The notes: a model not told the origin generated them from the sequence alone. Shown: positions 40,738-49,892, counted from the first letter of the stretch. The stretch: 64,000 nucleotides of DNA from JAXLVB01 sp046329195 (GCA_046329195.1 JAXLVB010000002.1:124001-188000), one strand, 5' to 3'. Translations and numbers: made by a program.

Positions 40738-42633
40738 ATGAATTTTCAGATCAGTTCGTACGAAGACTACCAACAAAACTACCAGTATAGCGTAGAGGAC
40801 CCCGAAGGCTTTTGGGCCGAAGTAGCTCAAAATTTCTATTGGCGCAAACCTTGGAAGCGGGTACTTCAATGGAACTTTACTGAACCGAACGTGAAATGGT
40901 ACGTGGGAGGGAAATTAAATATTACCGAAAATGCACTGGACCGACATCTCAAGGATAAAGCAGACCAACACGCCATCATTTGGGAACCTAACGAACCCGG
41001 TGACAAACCAGTGTATTTGACGTATCGGGTATTGCATGAGCGAGTATGTCGGTTTGCAAACGTCCTGAAAAAGAACGGTATCAAAAAAGGTGACCGAGTC
41101 TGTATTTATCTGCCAATGATTCCCGAATTGGCCATTGCTGTGTTGGCATGTGCCCGAATTGGGGCTATTCACTCGGTGGTTTTTGGTGGGTTTTCGGCTA
41201 ACTCCATTGCCGACCGCATCAACGACGCCGAATGTTGTGCGGTAATTACCTCTGATGGAGCGTATCGTGGTAACAAGGAAATCCCGATGAAAGCCACGGT
41301 AGATGAGGCCCTAAAAACCTGCCCCACAGTTAAGACTGTGATTGTAACCACTCGCACTCGTACGCCCGTTTCGATGCTCAAGGGCTTAGACCACTGGTGG
41401 GAAGAAGAAGAAAAACACGTATCGAGCGAGTGTCCCGCCGAAGAAATGGACGCCGAAGATCCTTTGTTTATACTTTACACATCAGGTTCTACGGGCAAAC
41501 CCAAGGGTGTAGTGCATACCTGTGGCGGCTACATGGTGTATGCCACCTATACGTTTGCTAATGTGTTTCAGTATCAGCCTGGCGAGTTACATTTCTGTAC
41601 GGCTGACGTAGGCTGGATTACGGGTCATAGCTACATCGTATATGGGCCATTGTGCTATGGCGCCACTACGCTGATGTTTGAGGGCGTGCCAACCTACCCC
41701 GATGCAGGCCGCTTCTGGGATATTGTGGACAGACACAAAGTGGACATCCTTTATACTGCCCCAACGGCCATTCGCTCATTGATGGGTTTTGGTCTCCAAT
41801 TCGTCAAAGACAATGATTTAAGCTCTTTGAAAAAGCTCGGCACTGTGGGCGAACCCATCAACGAGGAAGCGTGGCATTGGTATCACGAACATATTGGCAA
41901 AGGTCGCTGCCCCATTGTGGATACGTGGTGGCAAACCGAAACAGGCGGTATTATGATTTCAAACATGGCAGGGATTACGCCCGAAAAACCAACCTATGCT
42001 ACGCTACCCTTGCCGGGTATTCAGCCTATCTTGGTGGATGAAAAAGGCGATGAAATTCTCGGCAATAGCGTGAGTGGAAATTTGTGTATCAAACATCCTT
42101 GGCCGGGTATTTTACGCACTACTTGGGGCGACCATGAGCGCTGCCGTACTAACTATTTTGCGACGTATCCGGGTCATTATTTCACTGGTGATGGCTGTTT
42201 GCGTGACGAAAACGGCTTTTATCGCATCACAGGTCGGGTTGACGACGTGCTCAACGTTTCCGGTCACCGGATTGGTACTGCCGAAGTCGAAAACGCTATC
42301 AATATGCACTTGGGCGTGGTCGAAAGCGCCGTAGTGGGCTACCCACACGACATCAAAGGGCAGGGTATCTATGCGTACATCATCTGCGAAGAATCACCCG
42401 CTGACCCCGAAATGATGCGTAAAGACATTACTGCTACTGTCAGTCGAATCATTGGACCTATTGCTAAGCCAGACAAAATGCAGTTTGTGACGGGCTTGCC
42501 TAAGACTCGTTCGGGCAAAATCATGCGTCGGATTTTGCGTAAGATTGCCGAAGGCGAAACCGGTAATTTAGGAGATACTACTACCTTGCTGGATCCATCG
42601 GTCGTAGAGGATATTAAGGCTGGAGCCTTATAG
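40738..42633 (+). CDS. acs: acetate-CoA ligase
   Basis: 631 residues. The AMP loop is Y-T-S-G-S-T-G-K-P-K-G-V-V-H, then G-W-I-T-G-H-S-Y-I-V-Y-G-P-L. The specificity segment V-D-T-W-W-Q-T-E-T-G-G contains the Trp typical of acetate enzymes. The hinge G-R-V-D-D-V-L-N-V-S-G-H-R-I-G-T and K594 in L-P-K-T-R-S-G-K complete the family pattern. It activates acetate to acetyl-CoA. It is the last gene of the carboxylate block and is closed by a terminator. In other bacteria acs is the main target of CrbS/CrbR, and here it lies in the same locus as a CrbS-like sensor. Confidence 0.93.
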   Translation: MNFQISSYEDYQQNYQYSVEDPEGFWAEVAQNFYWRKPWKRVLQWNFTEPNVKWYVGGKLNITENALDRHLKDKADQHAIIWEPNEPGDKPVYLTYRVLHERVCRFANVLKKNGIKKGDRVCIYLPMIPELAIAVLACARIGAIHSVVFGGFSANSIADRINDAECCAVITSDGAYRGNKEIPMKATVDEALKTCPTVKTVIVTTRTRTPVSMLKGLDHWWEEEEKHVSSECPAEEMDAEDPLFILYTSGSTGKPKGVVHTCGGYMVYATYTFANVFQYQPGELHFCTADVGWITGHSYIVYGPLCYGATTLMFEGVPTYPDAGRFWDIVDRHKVDILYTAPTAIRSLMGFGLQFVKDNDLSSLKKLGTVGEPINEEAWHWYHEHIGKGRCPIVDTWWQTETGGIMISNMAGITPEKPTYATLPLPGIQPILVDEKGDEILGNSVSGNLCIKHPWPGILRTTWGDHERCRTNYFATYPGHYFTGDGCLRDENGFYRITGRVDDVLNVSGHRIGTAEVENAINMHLGVVESAVVGYPHDIKGQGIYAYIICEESPADPEMMRKDITATVSRIIGPIAKPDKMQFVTGLPKTRSGKIMRRILRKIAEGETGNLGDTTTLLDPSVVEDIKAGAL

Positions 42634-42668
42634 GAGTGCTATTTCAACCAAAAGATAGGTTTCTGCCC

Positions 42669-42709
42669 AACAAAACAGCAGCAAGGTACGCCCTTGCTGC
42701 TGTTTTGTT
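42669..42709. terminator. intrinsic terminator between acs and the LytTR gene
   Basis: A 16-bp perfect stem (CAAAACAGCAGCAAGG at 42671-42686 against 42692-42707, loop TACGC), extendable at its base. It lies between convergent genes and can serve both; the T-run lies partly within the stem. Confidence 0.8.
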
Positions 42710-43404
42710 TAGGGTTTGTTCCCAAAGCGTTTTAAAAAAGCTGCTTCATAGCTATTGCCAATCGGAATTTCTTGGTTTTCAAGATAAATGACCTTGTTTC
42801 GCACGGCCTCAATGCGACTCCAAGGAACAATAAACGAACGGTGTACTCGAATAAAATCTTTTTCGGGAAGTTGTTCAACAAGAGCTTTCATGGTCAAGCG
42901 AGCTACTAAAGGGCGAGTGTCTCGAAGGTGTATTTTGAGGTAGTCGTCAAGTCCTTCTACCCATAAAATGTCCGCAAAAGCTACTTTGTGTAAACTATAG
43001 TCGGCCCTAATGAGCATAAAATCAACTTGTTGAGCAGATTGTTGCCGTGCCTTGTACAATTCGATAGCCTTTGCCACAGCCTGATTGAATCGCTCTAACG
43101 AAAATGGTTTTAGCAAATAATCTACGGCATTGAGGTTAAAACCCTCTACGGCGTATTCGGCATAAGCGGTGGTAAAAATCACCATGGCATGTTGCGGAAT
43201 GGCCTTAAAAAATTCAATCCCGGACATGGCAGGCATGTTAATGTCTAAGAACAACAAATCCACCGGAAATTTCTCTAAATACAGTAGGGCTTCGTCGGTT
43301 CGGAGAAAAGTCTTCTGAAGGGCTATGCCATCCGACTGCTTACAAAAATGCTCAATCACCTTGAGCGCAGGGGGTTCGTCGTCGAGGGCAATGGCTTTAA
43401 GCAT
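42709..43404 (-). CDS. LytTR-type response regulator
   Basis: 231 residues. The receiver domain (about 1-120) has A-L-D-D-E-P, phospho-acceptor in L-L-F-L-D-I-N-M-P-A-M, T-T-A-Y-A and K-P-F-S-L-E. The C-terminal LytTR domain (about 130-230) has I-L-W-V-E-G-L-D-D-Y-L-K-I, the basic F-I-R-V-H-R-S-F-I-V, and N-x-Y-E-A-A-F-L-K. It binds DNA as a beta-type fold. It follows its kinase gene by 21 bp on the same strand. Its stop lies in the shared terminator with acs. The targets are unknown, possibly the adjacent membrane or porin genes. Confidence 0.93.
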   Translation of the reverse strand: MLKAIALDDEPPALKVIEHFCKQSDGIALQKTFLRTDEALLYLEKFPVDLLFLDINMPAMSGIEFFKAIPQHAMVIFTTAYAEYAVEGFNLNAVDYLLKPFSLERFNQAVAKAIELYKARQQSAQQVDFMLIRADYSLHKVAFADILWVEGLDDYLKIHLRDTRPLVARLTMKALVEQLPEKDFIRVHRSFIVPWSRIEAVRNKVIYLENQEIPIGNSYEAAFLKRFGNKP

Positions 43405-43425
43405 AGGATTTTGGCGAAGGAATAG

Positions 43426-44586
43426 CTACAAATATAAACTTAACTCTACTAAAAAATCGGCAGGATTATCAGTCACTCGCAAGCGATGACGATTAGGATA
43501 TAACAAGTCAAGGCGTTTTTTGGTGTTGGTTAGGCCAATGCCATGCGACTCTTCTGTTTCTTGAAATACCCTCACTTTCTTGTTGAAAACCAATAGGTTA
43601 AGCTGTTGGTCGTTCACTTCGAGATGAATCGAAATCGTTGATTTTTCTTGTGGATTTACTCCGTATTTAAAAGCATTTTCGATGAACGAAATCAGAATCA
43701 ACGGGGCTATGACTTTGCCATTGGGAGTGCCTTTGGTGCTGAACTCAATGACCACGGTATCGTCAAGCCGAAGGCGCTGAAGTTCTACATAATTTTTGAT
43801 GTAGTCGAATTCTTTGGCCAACAAAACCGTGGACATGTGTACGTCTTGAATGGCATGGCGCATCAAGGCAGAAAGTCGTGTGATAGCTTCGGGAGTATGG
43901 TCTGACTTCAGAATTGCCAGCGAATAGATACTGTTGAGGGTATTGAACAAAAAATGAGGATTGATTTGGGCTTTCAGAAACGATAACTCGGTGTTTACCT
44001 TTTCTTGTTCGATGGTACTTAGCCGGGTGCTGATACGTAACGAAAGGGTCACAAAAACACCTACCAAAAACAAAAACAAGGCATGACTCAACTCAAAGCC
44101 AATCGGTGGTTTTTGGGTCAAGTTCTGGTCTGCTGGTACTGGTCTAGGCGGTGGTGGCTCACCCTGCTGACGCTCGCCATCTGGCGGTACCGATAGAGAA
44201 GGGCCATGTTTTGGAGGTGGTGGCGGTGAGGAATTGAACCCATGCTGTAGGATGTCTTGACGGTCTAACCACATGAGATTCAGTAAGATTAGCCCAAACG
44301 ATATGCCAATGCTCAAGGCAAACAACAAGTATCTTTTAGTGAAAAATAACTTTGGAATAAAAAAGTAATAGTTAAGATAAAAGAACACTAGCATGAGCCC
44401 ATACGAAAGCAGGTTGGTTCTTTCGTGGGGGTTCTTGAGCAAGGTAGATAACTGCGGAAAGCCGTTGGGCGCAAATACGTATGGTAAACACAAAAAAGCA
44501 AGGCAACAAACCACATGCGTTGCCATCCGAAAAATTCGATGTTGCATCGGGCTGAAATTCTTAACCGAAAGGTAGGAAATTCGCAT
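43426..44586 (-). CDS. LytS-like sensor histidine kinase with proline-rich loop
   Basis: 386 residues. Three or more membrane segments occupy about 20-125, followed by an extracytoplasmic Pro-rich loop (S-P-P-P-P-P-K-H ... P-P-P-P-R-P-V-P, about 128-165), then another segment near 185. The catalytic part is of the LytS/YehU class: K-A-Q-I-N-P-H-F-L-F-N-T-L-N with the phospho-acceptor His about 223, and an ATPase domain with I-S-F-I-E-N-A-F-K-Y-G and G-I-G-L-T-N-T-K-K-R-L. It signals to the LytTR regulator 21 bp downstream. The stimulus is unknown; the Pro-rich loop is the only unusual external feature. Confidence 0.9.
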   Translation of the reverse strand: MRISYLSVKNFSPMQHRIFRMATHVVCCLAFLCLPYVFAPNGFPQLSTLLKNPHERTNLLSYGLMLVFFYLNYYFFIPKLFFTKRYLLFALSIGISFGLILLNLMWLDRQDILQHGFNSSPPPPPKHGPSLSVPPDGERQQGEPPPPRPVPADQNLTQKPPIGFELSHALFLFLVGVFVTLSLRISTRLSTIEQEKVNTELSFLKAQINPHFLFNTLNSIYSLAILKSDHTPEAITRLSALMRHAIQDVHMSTVLLAKEFDYIKNYVELQRLRLDDTVVIEFSTKGTPNGKVIAPLILISFIENAFKYGVNPQEKSTISIHLEVNDQQLNLLVFNKKVRVFQETEESHGIGLTNTKKRLDLLYPNRHRLRVTDNPADFLVELSLYL

Positions 44587-44639
44587 GGCTGAACGCAGAA
44601 ACTAAGGTAAAGAGGCTATATGTAGCGGTTAATGGATGG

Positions 44640-45152
44640 TTAGCGCTGTAAAGAGTGAACCGAAAACCCAGCTGATAAGCTAATTAATTCGGTGACTACT
44701 TCTTCGCCCTGGGTTAGGGTTTCTCGCTGGTCGCCAATACTGACCAAAAGCTGAGAGCCGATGGTGTCAATCCAAGTAAGTGCCTGGCTGTAAAAATAAA
44801 GGGCGATTTTGTGGTGCTCTTTTTGCATGATGTGCGACTGCAAAATCTCGAATTTGTACTGCTTAAACGGTACAAATAAGCGACCAGAAAGGTCAACAAG
44901 GTCGGGAATTTTTTCGTCCAGTTGTTTTAGATAATTCACACTGGCTAGACTGACTAAGTAATGCAAGCGTTCAGCATTGGGGATGGCTCTGACGAGCTCC
45001 CGAAAAGTGGGATACTTGCCTTCTTGATCAAAATACTGAGCCTGCATATAGTATTCTTGATGCGTGTCGTTAAAGACTAATTTATCCCAGCGGTGGGTAG
45101 AATGGACGTCAATGACTTTGCGATAAACTAATCTGATGATTCCTTTGGACAT
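44640..45152 (-). CDS. conserved-looking protein of unknown function, 170 residues
   Basis: A cytoplasmic protein (no signal or membrane segment) with mixed alpha/beta character. N-terminal half: S-T-H-R-W-D-K-L-V-F, Y-F-D-Q-E-G-K-Y-P-T-F. The C-terminal half is helical and includes H-I-M-Q-K-E-H-H-K-I-A-L-Y-F-Y. It lies 54 bp upstream of the kinase gene on the same strand, possibly in the same transcript. I do not recognise the family. Confidence 0.5.
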   Translation of the reverse strand: MSKGIIRLVYRKVIDVHSTHRWDKLVFNDTHQEYYMQAQYFDQEGKYPTFRELVRAIPNAERLHYLVSLASVNYLKQLDEKIPDLVDLSGRLFVPFKQYKFEILQSHIMQKEHHKIALYFYSQALTWIDTIGSQLLVSIGDQRETLTQGEEVVTELISLSAGFSVHSLQR

Positions 45153-45507
45153 GGAGGTAACGAATGAGTGAAAAACTTCGGCTTTGGTCTTTAGATGACA
45201 CGCTGCTCAGAAAAGTTGGTTTTACGATCATCAATGAGGTAAATGTATCGAAAGTTGCGGTATATCCAATTGCCAAGAGAAGGATAACCCACACCCGAAT
45301 CATCAGCATCTACCGGATTGGGAAATGTTGCGGTTACTTCAAAAACTAGGAAAGGGAAAAAGAATCTGGAGTGTGAATGAGTGTATTGATTTGAAAATCA
45401 ACTAGTTGTATTTTGTTTGGTTGCTCAAGTGTAAGGCTGACATGTTTTGAGATTCAAACTTTAGAAGTTTTTGTCCAAATTTGAGACGATTTACGGTAGT
45501 CCACTAC
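45153..45507. other. 355-bp divergent intergenic region
   Basis: It separates the 170-residue protein gene (minus) from the OprO/P porin gene (plus). Short frames exist on both strands, including a plus-strand 32-codon stretch L-P-D-W-E-M-L-R-L-L-Q-K-L-G-K-G with protein-like composition but no start. None is convincing. No clear promoter pair was found. Confidence 0.45.
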
Positions 45508-46830
45508 ATGCAACAACACCAATATCAAAAAAAACTCAATACGTGCAGATGGAGTCTTGCAAGTATTGTTTTGCTTCTTTCATGCGTCTTCGCCAATGCC
45601 CAACAACTCATGGATGTAGATACCTCCAGAGGGTTTGGGCGAGATGTACTTTCGATGTACAAAAAGTTTGAGCACATGCGCATCAGTGGGTATATTCAGC
45701 CCCAATTTCAATTCGCCGAAAGCCGAGGTATTAAGAGCTTTAATGGGGGCGACTTTGCCCCTAATTCGGACAATCGGTTTTCGGTGCGGCGGGGGCGTTT
45801 TCGCCTCGACTATGCTCGCTACAAAGACGGTCAACCCAGTGTTTTATTTGTGTTTCAGTTTGATTGCTCCGAGCGTGGTGTATTTACCCGTGACTTTTGG
45901 GGACGTTATTACGAAAACAGATTCAAGTGGTTTTCACTAACGGCAGGGATGTTTGCTCGCCCGTTTGGATACGAAGTCAACTTAGGTTCGGGCGACCGAG
46001 AATCGCCCGAACGAGGGCGAATGTCTCAACTCTTGATGCGAACCGAGCGAGATTTAGGCGCTATGCTCTCGATAGAACCTCGCATCGCCAATCACCCGCT
46101 CCGGCATTTCAGAATTGATGCAGGCTTTTTTAATGGCCAAGGGTTAAGTGCCACTACCGACTTTGACAGCCACAAAGATTTCATCACACGATTAGTCTTG
46201 AAACCGACCAAACTCAAATCAAAAGTGACGATTTCGGGAGGAGTTTCTGCTTTTTTGGGAGGAATGGAACAATTTACCAAGCAAATTTACCGCATGCAAG
46301 GAACGAGTTTTGTGGTAGATTCAAGTACAGCTAACGTAGGGCAAATTGCACCTCGCCGTTATGTAGGAGCTGACGTTCAGGTCAAAATCCCTAATCGAAA
46401 AGGCGGCGCTACCGAGTTTCGGGCCGAATACATAGCAGGTTCTCAAACCGCCATGTTAGGCAGCACCGAGTCGCCTGGAGCGATTCCGTTGTTAGCCAGT
46501 GGACAATACGCCCCCTTATACATTCGCAAGTTTGATGGAGCGTATTTCTATTTTTTGCAGCATTTAGGTCATCCTAAGCACCAATTGGTCTTGAAATATG
46601 ACTGGTATGACCCTAACAAAGCCGTCAAAGGCACAGCCATCGGCAAAGGGTTTTCGTGGGCAGATATTCGGTACGATACCTATGGAATGGGTTATGTGTA
46701 TTATGCCAACGAAAACGTAAAGCTGACACTTTGGTATGAAAAACCTGTCAATGAGGCTACTTCCATTGCCGACTACACGTCTGACGCCAAAGATAATGTA
46801 TTCACCTGCCGAGTGCAGTATCGGTTCTAA
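45508..46830 (+). CDS. OprO/OprP-type phosphate-selective porin family protein
   Basis: 440 residues from the ATG at 45508; a TTG start at 45481 would precede it. The signal segment L-A-S-I-V-L-L-L-S-C-V-F-A-N-A-Q is set back by about 17 residues. The barrel pattern I-S-G-Y-I-Q-P-Q-F-Q-F, R-R-G-R-F-R-L-D-Y and the repeated amphipathic strands ending V-Q-Y-R-F are typical of OprO/P. The group moves phosphate or polyphosphate across the outer membrane; specificity cannot be told here because selectivity lysines are not resolvable without alignment. It ends 49 bp before the dinB stop (convergent). Confidence 0.82.
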   Translation: MQQHQYQKKLNTCRWSLASIVLLLSCVFANAQQLMDVDTSRGFGRDVLSMYKKFEHMRISGYIQPQFQFAESRGIKSFNGGDFAPNSDNRFSVRRGRFRLDYARYKDGQPSVLFVFQFDCSERGVFTRDFWGRYYENRFKWFSLTAGMFARPFGYEVNLGSGDRESPERGRMSQLLMRTERDLGAMLSIEPRIANHPLRHFRIDAGFFNGQGLSATTDFDSHKDFITRLVLKPTKLKSKVTISGGVSAFLGGMEQFTKQIYRMQGTSFVVDSSTANVGQIAPRRYVGADVQVKIPNRKGGATEFRAEYIAGSQTAMLGSTESPGAIPLLASGQYAPLYIRKFDGAYFYFLQHLGHPKHQLVLKYDWYDPNKAVKGTAIGKGFSWADIRYDTYGMGYVYYANENVKLTLWYEKPVNEATSIADYTSDAKDNVFTCRVQYRF

Positions 46831-46879
46831 ACAGCAAAAATAGTACACAGAGCGAAGGGATGAAATGCAAGTAGATAGA

Positions 46880-47956
46880 CTAAAACTCTAACGTAAGTTG
46901 ACGCCCCTCTACCTCTACTCCTGACTCAAAGTTAGACACCGAAACGCCCAACAAGCGTACGGCTTTGGGCATTGGCTGCAAGCCGTACAGCAACTCCAGA
47001 GCGATATTCTCTAAAAACGCCTCGGTATTAATGAGCAGTGAAGTGGTTCGGCTGCGGGTATGTTGTTCAAAATCAAAATACTTCACTTTGAGCGTGACGG
47101 TGCGTCCATAAAGTTGAATCCGAGATAACCCTCGCCACACATCGGCAACCAGTAAACGAACCTCGGTTTCCAGCCGTGTAATATCGGTTAAATCTTGCGC
47201 AAAGGTATTCTCTGACCCATACGACTTACGAGCTCGGTCGGCACTAACGGGCCGATTGTCAACGCCACGAGCAATGTGGTAATAAAATTGTCCTACCTTG
47301 CCAAAATGCTGTGTTAGGAAACTTTCCTCAAATTTTTTAAGGTCAGCTCCTGTAAAAATTCCCAAGCGATTCATCTTCTGCGCCGTCACTCGGCCAATCC
47401 CATGAAACTTGCCGACTTCGAGGCTCTCGACGAACTTTTCACCTTGATGTGGTTTAATCACAAACAAGCCGTCGGGTTTGCGATAGTCCGAAGCGAGTTT
47501 TGCCAAAAACTTGTTGTACGATACTCCTGCTGAGGCTGTTAGCTGCGTTTGTTCTTTGATTTTGGCCTTGATTTCTTGAGCAATCTGCGTAGCTGTTGGA
47601 ATGTTCATTCGGTTTTCGGTCACATCCAAGTACGCTTCGTCGAGCGAAAGAGGCTCTATCAAGTGGGTATATTCGCTAAAAATAGCCCGAATTTGTTGCG
47701 AAACAGCCTTATAAACATCAAACCGAGGCCGCACAAAAACGAGCATCGGGCAACGGCGCTTGGCCAACCTCGACGACATAGCCGAGCGTACGCCATACAC
47801 ACGAGCCTCATACGAGGCAGCGGCCACCACTCCACGCTCGCTGTTCCCTCCCACAGCAACGGGCTTACCTCGCAGGTCGGGATTGTCACGCTGCTCCACC
47901 GACGCATAAAATGCGTCCATATCAATATGAATGATTTTGCGAGGAGCAGGTGCCAT
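46880..47956 (-). CDS. dinB: DNA polymerase IV (Y-family)
   Basis: 358 residues. The active-site motifs are I-H-I-D-M-D-A-F-Y-A-S-V-E-Q (about 9-22) and P-L-S-L-D-E-A-Y-L-D-V-T, with A-A-S-Y-E-A-R-V-Y-G-V and S-Y-N-K-F-L-A-K-L-A-S-D. The little-finger domain follows from about 240. It performs error-prone lesion bypass. It lies back-to-back with the hydrolase gene at 48051 across a 94-bp gap. A possible minus-strand -7 match, TAAATTTG at 47994-48001, lacks a -33 box. Confidence 0.95.
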   Translation of the reverse strand: MAPAPRKIIHIDMDAFYASVEQRDNPDLRGKPVAVGGNSERGVVAAASYEARVYGVRSAMSSRLAKRRCPMLVFVRPRFDVYKAVSQQIRAIFSEYTHLIEPLSLDEAYLDVTENRMNIPTATQIAQEIKAKIKEQTQLTASAGVSYNKFLAKLASDYRKPDGLFVIKPHQGEKFVESLEVGKFHGIGRVTAQKMNRLGIFTGADLKKFEESFLTQHFGKVGQFYYHIARGVDNRPVSADRARKSYGSENTFAQDLTDITRLETEVRLLVADVWRGLSRIQLYGRTVTLKVKYFDFEQHTRSRTTSLLINTEAFLENIALELLYGLQPMPKAVRLLGVSVSNFESGVEVEGRQLTLEF

Positions 47957-48050
47957 AGTGGGGCGCTAATTCAACAAATTTCTGATTTTTGAGCAAATTT
48001 ATGTTTCTTGCAGGCAAAATTTCTTGAAAAGAAAATCACTACGACACTTC

Positions 48051-49043
48051 ATGCAAACGGCTCCCCAACCTGTCTCTAAAAATCTTTCTACTGGCCCCAA
48101 GTGGCTACGAACCACTGGCAAAGTTGTGTTGGTGGTATTTGTCATCCTCAACATCCTGTTGGCTCTGCATGCGTGGCACTTTACCTATTTTTATGAAGCC
48201 AACGAAGCGCCTTTTAAGCGACCTGAAGAACTCAGCACCTGGGAAAAAACAAGAGGGGCCTTGTTTGGGATGCGCTTCAGCAAACGAGTTATTGACACTT
48301 TTCCTGCCCAGCCTTTTCAGACGGTAAAGGTTACTACTCAAGACGGAATCACCTTAGAAGGTTGGCAAACCCAGGCCGATTCTACCAAAGGAACCGTCAT
48401 TTTATGGCACGGCCACGGCTCTGCCAAGTCACGGATTTTGTGTGAAATAGCGCTTTTTCGGTCGTTCGGATATAATACCTTGTCCTTTGATTTCCGAGCG
48501 CATGGCAATAGTTCGGGGAATGTTTGCACTATTGGCTACGCCGAAAGCGAAGATATTCGAGCGGTGTTTGACTATGCCCAGAAACAAAGCAAGCAACCCA
48601 TCATCCTATTTGGTACCTCTATGGGAGCTGCTTCTGTTATGAAAGCCGTGGCAGAATATCAGCTACAGCCTCAAAAAATCATCTTATCGTGTCCGTTTGG
48701 CTCCATGCTCGATGCCGTTCGGGGGCGACTTCGTACCATGCACATCCCTGCAGCTGGTTTGAGCGAGTTATTGATATGCTGGGGTAGTATAGAGCGAGGT
48801 ATGTGGGCGTTTGGTCATCAACCCACCGAATATGCCAAAGGTATTCATAGCCCTGTGCTGTTGACATGGGGCGCACTCGACAAGCGAGTGTTACAAAATG
48901 AGACCGATGCGATTTTTGCGAATTTGGCAAGCGCTCAAAAAAAGCTCGTGATTTTTGAACAATCGGGGCATGAATCCTATTGTACTAAAGAACCCGCCAA
49001 GTGGCAGCAGACCGTTCGGGATTTTTTAACTACATCCAAATAA
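48051..49043 (+). CDS. alpha/beta hydrolase, membrane-anchored
   Basis: 330 residues from the ATG at 48051; an upstream TTG at 48024 would add nine. One membrane segment (V-V-L-V-V-F-V-I-L-N-I-L-L-A-L) at about 23-38 anchors it. The hydrolase has L-W-H-G-H-G-S (oxyanion strand), D-F-R-A-H-G-N-S, the nucleophile elbow G-T-S-M-G-A-A, the Asp in W-G-A-L-D-K-R, and His in Q-S-G-H-E-S. It matches the YqiK-free serine hydrolases of the BAAT/prolyl-oligopeptidase-like group. The substrate is unknown. It is divergent from dinB and 55 bp before the TspO-like gene. Confidence 0.85.
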   Translation: MQTAPQPVSKNLSTGPKWLRTTGKVVLVVFVILNILLALHAWHFTYFYEANEAPFKRPEELSTWEKTRGALFGMRFSKRVIDTFPAQPFQTVKVTTQDGITLEGWQTQADSTKGTVILWHGHGSAKSRILCEIALFRSFGYNTLSFDFRAHGNSSGNVCTIGYAESEDIRAVFDYAQKQSKQPIILFGTSMGAASVMKAVAEYQLQPQKIILSCPFGSMLDAVRGRLRTMHIPAAGLSELLICWGSIERGMWAFGHQPTEYAKGIHSPVLLTWGALDKRVLQNETDAIFANLASAQKKLVIFEQSGHESYCTKEPAKWQQTVRDFLTTSK

Positions 49044-49098
49044 ATTTACAATTCCGTCATAGGCAAAACGGCTCTCCATACCTTATTTTCAATACATA

Positions 49099-49842
49099 AT
49101 GAATGCAAAACGTGAATCACTTCTGGTATTGCTCAGTACAACTCTCACGATAACGGTCAATGCCTTAGCCAATATCTTGCCCTTTAATGGCCAAACCAGT
49201 GCCGAGGTGTCCAATCATTACTTTACCTCGTTTACGCCAGCGGGCTATGCGTTTGCCATTTGGAGTGTCATCTATTTGGGACTTCTCGCATTCAGTATTT
49301 ATCAAGCCTTGCCATCGCAACTCCAGCGATTTCAAGAGCTACGTACGTGGGTCATCGTGAGCAATGTATGTAATGCACTTTGGCTGCCCTTGTTCCACTA
49401 TGAAGTGTTTGTAGTCAGTATTTTGGTGATTGGAAGCTTGCTTTATTCGCTCCAACGCATCAACGCTTCTCTCGACCGTCAGGCAGCGACAGACCTTTCT
49501 ACTATTCTGATGGCTCGGAGTACGTTTGGTATCTATTTTGGCTGGGTTTCTATCGCAACTATCGCCAATGTGGCTGTGGCCCTAACTGCTCATCAGTGGG
49601 ATGGTTTTGGCCTAAGTCACGAACATTGGGCCGTGGTGATGCTCATCGTTGGCTTACTGGTAGGTCTGGGAGTACAGAGCCGCATTCAGTCGTATGCGCA
49701 ATATTTGTTGGTATTTGCTTGGGCTTACTGGGCTATTCACGAAGGCCAAAGCGACTTATTGGTGCAGCAAGTAGCGCAATTGGGAGCTTTTGTGGCTCTG
49801 GGAGCAATAGTAGTACGGTTTGTACGTAACCAACGACCCTGA
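49099..49842 (+). CDS. TspO/MBR-like membrane protein
   Basis: 247 residues with about seven membrane segments. The motif P-A-G-Y-A-F-A-I-W-S-V-I-Y-L-G-L at about 47-62 is the TspO/MBR family signature (P-x-x-x-F-x-x-V-W-x-x-L-Y). The protein is longer than bacterial TspO (about 160), with extra C-terminal segments, so it belongs to the larger tryptophan-rich sensory-related group. Porphyrin or light-related binding is known for TspO but cannot be inferred here. It begins 55 bp after the hydrolase and ends inside a repeat pair. Confidence 0.75.
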   Translation: MNAKRESLLVLLSTTLTITVNALANILPFNGQTSAEVSNHYFTSFTPAGYAFAIWSVIYLGLLAFSIYQALPSQLQRFQELRTWVIVSNVCNALWLPLFHYEVFVVSILVIGSLLYSLQRINASLDRQAATDLSTILMARSTFGIYFGWVSIATIANVAVALTAHQWDGFGLSHEHWAVVMLIVGLLVGLGVQSRIQSYAQYLLVFAWAYWAIHEGQSDLLVQQVAQLGAFVALGAIVVRFVRNQRP

Positions 49843-49869
49843 CAGCGGTTGAAAACCCTGTCAGCGGTC
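49837..49869. repeat. imperfect direct repeat, CCCTGACAGCGGTT type
   Basis: CCCTGACAGCGGTT (49837-49850) and CCCTGTCAGCGGTC (49856-49869) are direct copies with two differences, separated by GAAAA. The first copy overlaps the TspO-like stop codon. The unit resembles short intergenic repeats in related genomes. No hairpin with T-run is present, so it is not a normal terminator. Confidence 0.45.
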
Positions 49870-49892
49870 AAACCATCCCCCTAGCCAAGAAG

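Noticed and set aside
45109..45309. A 66-residue minus-strand frame with a hydrophobic start
   Set aside because: It overlaps the 5' end of the 170-residue gene in another frame, and the hydrophobic stretch is followed by sequence without protein character.
47994..48018. Promoter for dinB with TAAATTTG and upstream TTTG on the minus strand
   Set aside because: The -7 box fits, but the only TTTG is 13 bases away instead of 19-20, so no promoter was listed.
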